A stretch of 64,000 nt of DNA from CAVPMW01 sp963706515. GTDB taxonomy: Bacteria; Chloroflexota; Anaerolineae; Anaerolineales; UBA4823. The notes beneath the pieces were generated by a model that saw nothing but the letters and a program-made list of their open reading frames with translations, did no database searches and had not been told where the DNA came from. How positions within the stretch are numbered: the first letter of the stretch is position 1; every line of letters starts with the position of its first letter. The stretch is from positions 1-64,000 of the forward strand of contig CAVPMW010000011.1 in assembly GCA_963706515.1 (NCBI GenBank), read 5' to 3'. A program made the translations under genes and the position numbers. This document shows positions 29,057 through 36,870 of this stretch, piece after piece.

Positions 29057-29072
29057 GTAAGCGAACGCTTAC
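29057..29072. promoter_or_regulatory. LacI-family operator candidate
   Basis: GTAAGCGAACGCTTAC, a 16-bp palindrome (seven-base arms, AA centre) sharing the GTAAGCG half-site with the operators at 49132 and 51864. It lies 51 bases upstream of the leftward PIG-L start. Confidence 0.6.
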
Positions 29073-29256
29073 GTATTTGTCCAAGCCAACTATCGTCAAT
29101 GAATGCTGTGTGATCGTGCCTGAAACTGCCATGCTGATCGATCAATAGATTTATTCTGAATAGACTGCTGCAGTTTGCTGAAGGGTAATCAGAGGAGAAA
29201 TACCTCGGTCCAAAATCTATACCTATAAAACTGAGCCACCATTATTTATCTGCGAG

Positions 29257-29309
29257 ACCAAACGGCTAGTTAGAGACCGTTTATATAAAAATATTTTCAG
29301 CGGTTTGCT
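29257..29309. repeat. Family-2 palindromic repeat, copy A (degenerate)
   Basis: Ends ACCAAACGGCTAG and TCAGCGGTTTGCT; the interior AAAATATTTTCAGCGG is shared with copies B (32395-32449, inverted) and C (34605-34657). Confidence 0.6.
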
Positions 29310-29433
29310 CTTTTGGCTGATCTCTTCACCGTAGTCAGCGCAAGTGATTATACCAGTACAAGGGATTATCTCTTGTAAGGCGCGCGCATAATTGGATTGG
29401 GCGTGTACAATTTGAGGCATATAATCGGACGTC

Positions 29434-29488
29434 AAGTAAACCCATTTCGAGTTGCCGGTAAATTTCAGAATCTTAGTTGGGTTTACTT
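29434..29488. repeat. Family-1 55-bp repeat, copy 1
   Basis: Begins AAGTAAACCCATTTCGAGTT and ends TTGGGTTTACTT; the ends are 11-bp inverted repeats. Nearly identical to 32453-32506, with differences only in the interior and last base. It lies 34 bases before the esterase gene start. Confidence 0.75.
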
Positions 29489-29522
29489 CAGTTAACTCGG
29501 AAGCAGGTCAGCGGAGGGAACC

Positions 29523-30596
29523 ATGAGCTCGGTGATTCTGGATAACCGCGCGGACGAACGATTACAGCCAGCTTATGGTCTGTGGCAGATTTATTCGCCT
29601 GAAAAGGCGCCATACCGTTTCCGCGCCAAAAATAGGAGCGAAGCGTCCGCCTGGCAGCAAACGACGCGCCGTGCTTTAAGCGAAACGATCGGCTTTCAAG
29701 ATTTACCGGGCGTCGATCTTGACCCCAAAATAATCGAGGCAGTGGATCGCGGCGACTTTATCCGTGAAAAAATCCTGATCCGGGTTTCTGAATATGCCGT
29801 GATGCCCGTCTATTTGCTCAAACCAAAGTCCGGGCGCACGTCTTATCCGGTTGTTCTGGCTTTCGCCGGTCACGGTTATGGCGTCAAGGATATTGTAGGG
29901 TTATGGGAAGATGGCTCGGAACGCGAAGAGCCGGATGGGATTTATAAAGATTTTGCCGTTGCATTGTGCCGCAAGGGATTTTTGGTAGCTGCCCCTGAAA
30001 TCTCCTGCTTTGGAGAGCGCCAGACCGATTTTTCTTATCTCGATGCGCTCTTAGGCCAGCCTGTGCCTGAGACCACTTGCACCCATACCGCGCTTCTGGC
30101 GTTCCACCTGGGTGGGTCTGCGCTGGGAATGCGCGTCCAGGAAGGCAAGCGTCTGGTGGATTACCTTTCTACCAGGAAGGATGCCGATATTTCAAGGCTG
30201 GGCGCGATGGGGCTTTCCGGCGGTGGAATGCATACTTTTTTCTCAGCCTGCCTGGACGTGCGCATCAAGGCCTGCGTCGTAAGCGGCTATTTCAGCACGT
30301 TCAAGAATAGCATACTGGCTATGAACCACTGTCCATGTAATGTCGTCCCAGGTCTGCATAAATTTGGCGAAGAGTACGATTTGATCGGACTGATTGCCCC
30401 CCGGCCGGTTTTGATCGAAGCAGCCACTCGCGATCCGCTGTTCCCGATCAAAGACGTGGAGCTGAGTGTGGCGAAAGCTCGCCAGGTCTATCGTGTTTTT
30501 GGAGCTGAAGAGAACATAGAGACGGATATTTTTGAGGGTCGCCACCAGATCGGCGGCCGGAGAGCTTACGATTTCTTGTGGGAAAAATTATCCTGA
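29523..30596 (+). CDS. Acetyl-esterase-like alpha/beta hydrolase
   Basis: An intact 357-residue protein without signal peptide. The nucleophile elbow is AMGLSGGGMHTFFSA (Ser about 227), the acid is probably in AATRDPLFPIKDVE, and the His is in FEGRHQIGGRRAYDF. AFAGHGYGVKDIVG forms the oxyanion region. The layout matches the abhydrolase_7/acetyl xylan esterase-like group that acts on acylated sugars. GGAGGGAAC precedes the ATG. It is convergent with the second NagB-like gene, with only 8 bases between stops. Confidence 0.85.
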   Translation: MSSVILDNRADERLQPAYGLWQIYSPEKAPYRFRAKNRSEASAWQQTTRRALSETIGFQDLPGVDLDPKIIEAVDRGDFIREKILIRVSEYAVMPVYLLKPKSGRTSYPVVLAFAGHGYGVKDIVGLWEDGSEREEPDGIYKDFAVALCRKGFLVAAPEISCFGERQTDFSYLDALLGQPVPETTCTHTALLAFHLGGSALGMRVQEGKRLVDYLSTRKDADISRLGAMGLSGGGMHTFFSACLDVRIKACVVSGYFSTFKNSILAMNHCPCNVVPGLHKFGEEYDLIGLIAPRPVLIEAATRDPLFPIKDVELSVAKARQVYRVFGAEENIETDIFEGRHQIGGRRAYDFLWEKLS

Positions 30597-30604
30597 GATG
30601 GCGA

Positions 30605-31399
30605 TTACTGTTTTTCAAGCAGGGACGCCAACTCGCTGTCCAAAAAAAGCCTGGCATGTGCGGTTTTTTGGAGGATAGAGGCCGGGCATTGCGTTGAGAC
30701 AGGTCCTTGAAGTGCGTTCCTGACTGCCTTTGCCTTGCGCCTCTCCGGCACGATACCGATAATCTTTCTGGCGGAAAGCAGAGCAGGGATGGTCAGGGTG
30801 ATGGCATGGGTAGGGACCAGGTCGAGGGATGGAAAATGTCCTTCTCCCGCTTGCTGCTGGCGAGATAGGTAATCCAGCTTTACCACCTTGACCCATACCG
30901 GATCGCGGAAGTTGGCGACCGGCGGGTCATTAAACGCAAGATGTCCATTTTCCCCAATCCCCAGGCAGCACAGGTCAGCAGGGAATTGCCGCAGGAGATG
31001 GTCATACCGCCGGCATTCCAACTCTGGCTCCTCATCCTCTCCTCCGATACCGTAAAATGCTGCAGGTTTCACGTAATCTACGATTTTCTCCCTCAGAAAT
31101 CGCCGGAAGCTGGCTGGATGGCTGGCAGGCATTCCCAGGTATTCGTCCATATGGAAGATATTTACCCGCTGCCAATCAAAAATATCTTCATGGCTCAGCT
31201 CAGCCAGAAAATCTAACATTGAATTGCCGGTTGCAAGTACGATATTTGCTTCGGGTTTGTTTTTCAGCGCATCCTGGATGAACACTGCGGCATTTCTCGC
31301 CGCAGCTTTACCGCACGCACGCTTGTCCGGGTAAATCTCGACGGACAGCTGTCCAAAGGTCCTCCTTGAGAGTACTATGCCCTCGTCGCCATTCATCAT
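30605..31399 (-). CDS. NagB-like sugar-phosphate isomerase/deaminase, copy 2
   Basis: About 264 residues from the Met at 31399 (MMNGDEGIV); a longer frame to 31525 overlaps the upstream gene. NIVLATGNSMLDFLAELS corresponds to the NagB phosphate loop, VNIFHMDEYLGMPASHP to the catalytic Asp/lid region and LGIGENGHLAFNDPP to the catalytic His motif. LTIPALLSARKIIGIVPE is the distal helix. It is nearer to classical NagB than copy 1. It follows a second PIG-L gene, repeating the deacetylase-isomerase pairing. Confidence 0.85.
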   Translation of the reverse strand: MMNGDEGIVLSRRTFGQLSVEIYPDKRACGKAAARNAAVFIQDALKNKPEANIVLATGNSMLDFLAELSHEDIFDWQRVNIFHMDEYLGMPASHPASFRRFLREKIVDYVKPAAFYGIGGEDEEPELECRRYDHLLRQFPADLCCLGIGENGHLAFNDPPVANFRDPVWVKVVKLDYLSRQQQAGEGHFPSLDLVPTHAITLTIPALLSARKIIGIVPERRKAKAVRNALQGPVSTQCPASILQKTAHARLFLDSELASLLEKQ

Positions 31400-31446
31400 T
31401 TGCTTCCTTGTAAAGTCGAGCCTGCCATTGAATCGAGGTGCCTGGT

Positions 31447-32187
31447 TTATGGGAGCATGCGATTCGTGCTGCTGCGCGACCAGGCGGGTTCTGCCCGGAA
31501 GGCTTCTGCATAAATAACCCCGCATTGCGCGCCGCGCGCCCTGATTAAAGCTTCCATCATCTGAAACATATCCACATCGTCGTGATCCTTCAGCCAGCTT
31601 ACCTGGCTTGCGTGGCAGGCAAGCATCTCGCGTTTGGTCTCGAAGGTATCCGTTACGTTCACGAATTCTGCAGGGCGAAAGTTTACACCGCTCAGGGTAT
31701 CAAAATAATACAGCCCCTGCACCCCAGGGTGAAACGGGCTTTCGGTAAGAACATTTTTTTGTCCCGCCACGCAGGAGGCGTCAAACATAAGCCGGCTCAC
31801 AATCCTGTGATCAGGATGGTAGTCTTCAGGACTGTGCGTAAGGATCAGCTCGGGTTTCACTTTTCGAATTAGCTCCACGAAGCGCAGGCGAGTCTCGATA
31901 TCCTCGAACAGCATAATATCTACGTAGTCGCCCAGCCAGTAGAAATCGGCCCCAATAATTTTCGCTGAGCTTTCTGCCTCCCGGTGGCGGATTTCAGCCA
32001 GCTCTTTGGGCGGTATGACCATATGCCCACCTCTCCCGTCCGTCGCGATTGCCATGGTCACCTTAACGCCTTGTTTCACGTACTTAGCCAGGGTTCCCGC
32101 GCAAAGAATTTCGAGATCGTCCGGATGGGCGCCCACTGCCAGGACACTTTTTAGGGGTTGGCGGAACACTATACTCCAGTCAGACAT
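31447..32187 (-). CDS. PIG-L family deacetylase, copy 2
   Basis: About 246 residues from the Met at 32187 (MSDWSIVFRQP); the frame is open to 32307, but that extension has no family similarity. AVGAHPDDLEILCAGTLAK and DYHPDHRIVSRLMFDAS are the zinc-site motifs, and FETKREMLACHASQVSWL matches copy 1. Predicted to N-deacetylate a sugar before the NagB-like enzyme acts. Starts leftward from a region with one copy each of the two palindromic repeat families. Confidence 0.9.
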   Translation of the reverse strand: MSDWSIVFRQPLKSVLAVGAHPDDLEILCAGTLAKYVKQGVKVTMAIATDGRGGHMVIPPKELAEIRHREAESSAKIIGADFYWLGDYVDIMLFEDIETRLRFVELIRKVKPELILTHSPEDYHPDHRIVSRLMFDASCVAGQKNVLTESPFHPGVQGLYYFDTLSGVNFRPAEFVNVTDTFETKREMLACHASQVSWLKDHDDVDMFQMMEALIRARGAQCGVIYAEAFRAEPAWSRSSTNRMLP

Positions 32188-32394
32188 ATCCAAACAACTT
32201 TCCGCATTTTGCCAGTCCGCGTGCACCCATGCGCATGTTATCCAGTATGCAACCGACCTGCCAGATATTTCGCATTTATACCACGTACAGGGCTTGAATA
32301 CGCTCAAGCTTTGCGGAAAGATACTGCCTCCTCAAAGCCGCAAGCAGTAAAATCCAGCAGTGGGGCGAAGCAAATCGCTTTTTCAGGCTCCATT

Positions 32395-32449
32395 AGCAAA
32401 CCGCTGAAAATATTTTTTATTTTATCGGTGCTCTAACTGGCGGTTTGCT
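32395..32449. repeat. Family-2 palindromic repeat, copy B
   Basis: Ends AGCAAACCGC and GCGGTTTGCT form perfect 10-bp inverted repeats. The interior is the reverse complement of copies A and C. Confidence 0.7.
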
Positions 32450-32452
32450 CCC

Positions 32453-32506
32453 AAGTAAACCCATTTCGAGTTGCCGGTTAATTTCAGAATCTTTATTGGG
32501 TTTACT
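32453..32506. repeat. Family-1 repeat, copy 2
   Basis: AAGTAAACCCATTTCGAGTT at its start and TGGGTTTACT at its end, almost identical to 29434-29488. It abuts the family-2 copy B and lies upstream of the ROK-like gene. Confidence 0.75.
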
Positions 32507-32560
32507 ATTGTATTCAACAGGCTTTCGGCGGTTTACTTCACTCCTGCACGGAGATTATAA

Positions 32561-33094
32561 TTGGGTCAAATCCAGGAAAAAAAGAAGCTCAAGATTATGG
32601 AAAACCCACCGAATAACAACCCGGTTATGATCAGGATTTCAAGCGACGAGCTCAACCGGCGCATCCTTATTCTCTTATATAAGCAAAAAGAGCTCAAAGT
32701 AAGTGAGGCGGCAAAAGAAACCGGTATTGAAATAGCAGACGTAATCCCGGCGGTGCGCCGCCTTGAGGATAAAGGGCTCATCCGCCGGGTAAATTCGGCT
32801 GAGCCAATCGAGGACAGCACGATTTCGTTGCGCGAAGGACAGAATTGCATCATCGGCCTTGATTTGGGCGGGACAAAGCTCTACGGCGCGATCAGCGATG
32901 TCGCCGGTAATATTATCTGCGATCAAGAGATCAAAAACCACGGTAAATCTGGAGAAGAGTGCTTCGCCATGCTGGTTGGCATGCTCGACCGGCTGGTCGC
33001 CGAATCCAGGCAGAGAGAATTAAAATGTCCTCGGAATTGGGATCGATTGTCGATATTGAATTTCGAGTGGATATTCAACGCCCGGAAATTTTAG
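32561..33094 (+). pseudogene. ROK family regulator, C-terminally truncated
   Basis: The N-terminus has a winged-helix region (ELNRRILILLYKQKELKVSE, then KETGIEIADVIPAVRRLEDK). This is followed by the start of a ROK sugar-kinase fold, CIIGLDLGGTKLYGAISDVA, the ATP-binding phosphate-1 motif. After about residue 150 (RLVAESRQREL) the similarity stops and the frame ends at 33094, so some 200 residues of the ROK domain, including the zinc site, are missing. The start is a TTG with GGAG upstream. ROK regulators of this type control sugar genes; the repeats in front may be its operators. Confidence 0.7.
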
Positions 33095-33144
33095 TTCCAT
33101 TAGGGCAGGTGGTCAATAATTTCAAAAGCTGTCTGGTCTGTCTC

Positions 33145-34339
33145 CTATTCCTTCCCTCCCGTCAGCCGCTGCCATTCTCGGATCAGCGCGTCGATATTTC
33201 GTTGGCTCACCGGGTTCAGCTCGCGGACGTTGTCGACGGGAGACAGGATAAACCCGCCCTCCTTACCGAATATCCGCAGCGACTTCCTCGACTTCAGCCC
33301 GCACCGCATAGATGCTGCCTCGCTCAACGGTCAGATGTCCGTTCACGCCGCCCCAAACACAGGTCTTTCCCTCCAGTCGTTTTTGCGTAAGCTCCAGGTC
33401 CCAGCGGGCCGGGTCAACCCCAATGATTACGTCCACGCCAGCTTCTGCGATCATCGTGAGCAGCGGCATGCAGTTCGACGTGATCATGTAGCCAAATAAG
33501 GCCTCGTGCTGGTGAGCCAGCTCCGCATCTGATTTTAAGATAGGGAAGACGAAATCTTTCCAAACCTTCGGCGACCAGAAATCACAATTTTCGTACCAGG
33601 CGCGTTTGATATACAGGTCCACGCCAGCCTCCAGCGCTACCTGCATGCGAGCTCGATTCCAGTCATCGATCATGCCAAGCAGCTCGTGGATGAGCTCGGG
33701 CTGGTCATACGTGGCATAGATCATATTCTGCAGTCCGTACACCCACCCGATCAAGTCAGCGCCCACGCCCCACCCACCGGCTGACAGCAGGTCGTGCTGC
33801 CTTCCATACTCCAGCACCGGGCTCGATTCAGCCTGGAATGCAGCGATTTCTTCAGGTGAAGGGGGTGCTAATAAATACTGCAGTGCCTCGAGATCGGCGC
33901 GGTTTTCGATGATAAATTTTCGGGAGCGAGTTTCCAGATGGTCGTCCAGAAAGGGCACGTGGTCGCCATACGGCCATTCGTCATCCTGGTTCACCTCTGC
34001 GCGCAGCACGCCGGCAGGAGTATGGTACTCTTTGAGCAGCACCGGCCATCTTTCGCCCTCTCTGGATTCCTTCCATTCGCGGATTGTTACTCCGGGGTCA
34101 AAGTGGACCGGCAAGCCGTACAGGTTGTAGCTGTCGCTGACCAGCCCCGGCTTGCGCGGCGGGATTTGTACAAACGCATCCAGGCCCAACTCAATTTGCT
34201 TCTGGATGAAATCCAGATAATTATCGGATTGGCTCCATAAACCCCTGAAGAGCATGAAGCTGCAAGGTACGTGGTCCAACGGTTCGCGACGCATGGCGGC
34301 TAACATCCGCTGGCGAGAGGTCATTAAGTTTGGGGGCAT
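33145..34339 (-). CDS. UroD/MtaA-superfamily protein 1 (frameshifted)
   Basis: About 398 residues; the start at 34339 has GGAGG four bases before ATG. TSRQRMLAAMRREPLDHVPC is the usual opening of UroD-like proteins. WVYGLQNMIYATYDQPELIH and DVIIGVDPARWDLELTQKRL are family segments. At the position where cobalamin-dependent methyltransferases carry His-x-Cys, this protein has YMITSNCMPLL, so the zinc site appears altered. One break near 33270 precedes the end IFGKEGGFILSPVDNV. Function unknown; haem synthesis is unlikely in this context. Confidence 0.75.
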
Positions 34340-34684
34340 TTTTCCTCCATTCGTATATTTCATTGGTCTATAACGATCGAGTCAATTGGGGCATATCCCA
34401 ACATATTTGATTTGAAACTATTGTAATAGCTCTTGGTTAGAAACCAGCTCCAAATGGCGATATTTGCCAAAAATCCATTGACTGCCAAGTATTTTTACAA
34501 TCCGAAATATTAAATTCGGCCAATCCTAAGCAATTCGCCAATGCGAGATTGCCAGACGTTCTCCTAATAGCTTTAAAATCCCGCGGACTTCCCCTCCTCC
34601 GCGGAGTAAACCGCCAGATAGAGCACCGATTAATGATAAATTTTTCAGCGGTTTGCTTAGCCGATTGCCTCTCCGGGATAAAAA
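34340..34684. other. Divergent intergenic region with family-2 repeat
   Basis: Besides repeat copy C at 34605-34657, a small hairpin CCGCGGA...TCCGCGG lies at 34581-34604. No gene is supported. Both flanking UroD-like genes start from here. Confidence 0.55.
34605..34657. repeat. Family-2 palindromic repeat, copy C
   Basis: AGTAAACCGC at 34605-34614 and GCGGTTTGCT at 34648-34657, inverted ends with one mismatch. Its interior (AGAGCACCGAT, TTTTTCAGCGG) matches copies A and B. It ends 27 bases before the UroD-like gene 2 start. Confidence 0.7.
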
Positions 34685-35863
34685 ATGGACAGTCGACAAC
34701 GCATTTCCCTCACCATGCAGCACCGTAACCCTGATCGGGTGCCCGTGATGTGCCAGCTGTCGTTGGGTCATTATTTGCTGAATACTGGGATCCCACCGCA
34801 CGAGCTGTGGTTTACCAGTGAGGCGCTCGCCGAAGCGATGGTCGCCATGCAGCGCCGCTACCGCTTTGACGGAATCCTGGTGAATGTGCCGGGGCGGCCG
34901 GATGATTTTCTTAAAGACGTCATCAAGCTGGATAATACCTCCGATGGGGAATGGCTGACCTGGCGCAACGGCGACCGTACGTTTTTACCCAGGGATGACA
35001 TGGCTCATCATTACCCTGCGGATCCAACCCGGCCCGATCGAGCTGATTTTGATGCCTTCGATCCGGATCACATGGAAAATATCGATGCGTATCCGGGATA
35101 CTTATGGAACACGTTCCACATCCAGGCTTTACCCGGGAAAAAAGGCCGCGGCCCTTTAGTTGAAATCCCGGATTATTTCCTGAATACATTGAGGCTGGTT
35201 AAAGCAAAAGCAGGATCCGAGATATCGATCCACGCTGAAGTATTTTCACCCTTGACCCTATTCATGGAGCTCTTTGGTTATGCAGATGCTCTAATCGGTC
35301 TGGTAACCGATCGGGCTAAAGCCCATGCCGTGCTGGACCGCTTTTCCGAGGCAGTCGTTATCTGGGCGCAAGCCCTGACCGGAGAAGGTGTGGATGCGGT
35401 CCTGATCTCATCCGCGTTTGCCGGCGCTCCATTCTTATCGCGCAAGCTGTACAAAGAATTTGTAGTGCCGTACGAGCAGCGTGTGACCCGTGCAGTCATC
35501 GCCGCCGGCACCCCCGTTTACACCCATACCTGCGGCAGCATCGGCGACCGGCTCGACTTGATGCTCGAAACCGGCACCCAGGGGATCGATACCCTCGACC
35601 CGCCTCCCCTGGGAAACGGCGACCTGGCAGCCGCAAAGCGCGATTTCGGCAGATCGCTGTTCTTCAAAGGCAACCTGAATTCGGTTGCCATCCTGGACTA
35701 CACGAGCGAGGCCGAAGTGCTTGCCGAGGCGACCAGCCGGATTGAGATCGGCAAGCCCGGCGCAGGCTACATCCTCAGCACTGCCTGCTCAGTCGCTCCC
35801 AGGGTAGAGCCCTGGAAGATCGAGCTGCTCACACCCCTGGCAGAAAATATTGGGCGTTATTAG
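34685..35863 (+). CDS. UroD/MtaA-superfamily protein 2
   Basis: An intact 392-residue protein. DSRQRISLTMQHRNPDRVPV opens the TIM barrel. PVYTHTCGSIGDRLDLMLE contains His-x-Cys (about 281-283), and a third Cys occurs in YILSTACSVAPRVEP, the set of zinc ligands used by MtaA-type methyl-cobamide:thiol methyltransferases. GKPGAGYILS and LFFKGNLNSVAILD match the family. A methyltransferase role would need a corrinoid protein, and none is seen nearby. It converges with the isomerase gene at 35961. Confidence 0.8.
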   Translation: MDSRQRISLTMQHRNPDRVPVMCQLSLGHYLLNTGIPPHELWFTSEALAEAMVAMQRRYRFDGILVNVPGRPDDFLKDVIKLDNTSDGEWLTWRNGDRTFLPRDDMAHHYPADPTRPDRADFDAFDPDHMENIDAYPGYLWNTFHIQALPGKKGRGPLVEIPDYFLNTLRLVKAKAGSEISIHAEVFSPLTLFMELFGYADALIGLVTDRAKAHAVLDRFSEAVVIWAQALTGEGVDAVLISSAFAGAPFLSRKLYKEFVVPYEQRVTRAVIAAGTPVYTHTCGSIGDRLDLMLETGTQGIDTLDPPPLGNGDLAAAKRDFGRSLFFKGNLNSVAILDYTSEAEVLAEATSRIEIGKPGAGYILSTACSVAPRVEPWKIELLTPLAENIGRY

Positions 35864-35960
35864 CACTGGTAAGGTTTCGTTTACCTTGTACCTGCTGTAC
35901 GCTTGCTGTGGACTTAAATGCAGCAGGCGTTCCCCAAATTACTTCCATGACTTCGCAAGC

Positions 35961-36800
35961 CTAATCGGGGATGTATTGGCGCAGATAGCGGACGCTCTCC
36001 ACCGCCCAGGCTTGCTCCAGGGCTGCCGTCTCATCGATCGTCGCCTGCTCGGGCGGCCACAGCTCGATGATGACGTTAAAATCTTGCCGGGCAGCCCGCA
36101 GCTCGTCCAACAGCCAGTCGGTTTGCACCATGCCTTTGCCCGATGGGACTCCTTCACAGATAAATCCCATCATATGCCAGGCGCGCCGGATGGTGAAATC
36201 CTTGTAATGAACGCATATCGTGTGCGGAGCCAGCGCCCGGGTCACTTCTTTCCAGCCCTCGGGTACCGCCAGAGAGTTGACCATGTCCAGCACGATGCCG
36301 ACGTTGGAGCTGTCGATCGCCTCCAGCGCACCGCGCAGCTCCCGTGCGGGAGTCCGCCCATTTTCAATCCCCAGCTTAATCCCCTCCTGCTCCAGCACCG
36401 GGACGATCGGTCGGACTGCGGGTGGGATGAGCCGCCCCTGTGTGGCGTAGCTCCCGCCAATCTCGGGCAGGGTGCGGATCAGTCTGGCGCCGATGCGTTT
36501 CGCCAGGGCAACCTGCGTGATCAAATGGTCGTAATCTAATCCCCGCGTCCCAAGCTCGAGCTCGATCTTCCACGTCCGGGCGCTGTGGATAAACTCCTCC
36601 AGCTCGGCTTCGGGCAGCTTATCCAGCGGCAGGTTGGGTCCCGTCTGAACCACGTGGATCCCCAGCTCGCGAGCTTTACGCAAGATGTCCACCGCGCTCA
36701 ATGGCCGGGTAGGCCGCGCTTCTTTCTCTGGATAGGCCGGGTTTGGCCCCTTGAAGCCGATCGACCACATAAACGTGTATGCACCGATGCCCAGTTTCAT
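35961..36800 (-). CDS. Sugar phosphate isomerase/epimerase (xylose isomerase-like TIM barrel)
   Basis: A 279-residue protein with start at 36800 (MKLGIGAYTFMWSIGF); the longer frame to 37067 overlaps the upstream gene. Metal-site residues are visible in KLGIENGRTPARE (Glu), GIVLDMVNSLA (Asp), TICVHYKDFTIRRA (His) and FNVIIELWPPEQ (Glu), the pattern of AP-endonuclease-2-like sugar isomerases. It is the last gene of the leftward ten-gene operon and probably isomerises a ketose or keto-sugar made by the upstream dehydrogenases. Confidence 0.85.
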   Translation of the reverse strand: MKLGIGAYTFMWSIGFKGPNPAYPEKEARPTRPLSAVDILRKARELGIHVVQTGPNLPLDKLPEAELEEFIHSARTWKIELELGTRGLDYDHLITQVALAKRIGARLIRTLPEIGGSYATQGRLIPPAVRPIVPVLEQEGIKLGIENGRTPARELRGALEAIDSSNVGIVLDMVNSLAVPEGWKEVTRALAPHTICVHYKDFTIRRAWHMMGFICEGVPSGKGMVQTDWLLDELRAARQDFNVIIELWPPEQATIDETAALEQAWAVESVRYLRQYIPD

Positions 36801-36870
36801 GGATTTCCTTTCATGGATGGCTGCTGCGATAATAGCGCTCTCTACCTGGAGAAACTGCCATATCTTTTCT

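Larger units (their letters stand above)
29007..29522. other. Divergent intergenic region with operator and two repeats
   Basis: No gene is supported. It holds a LacI-type palindrome at 29057-29072, a degenerate family-2 repeat at 29257-29309 and a family-1 repeat at 29434-29488. The two genes it separates run apart, so both promoters lie here. Confidence 0.6.
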
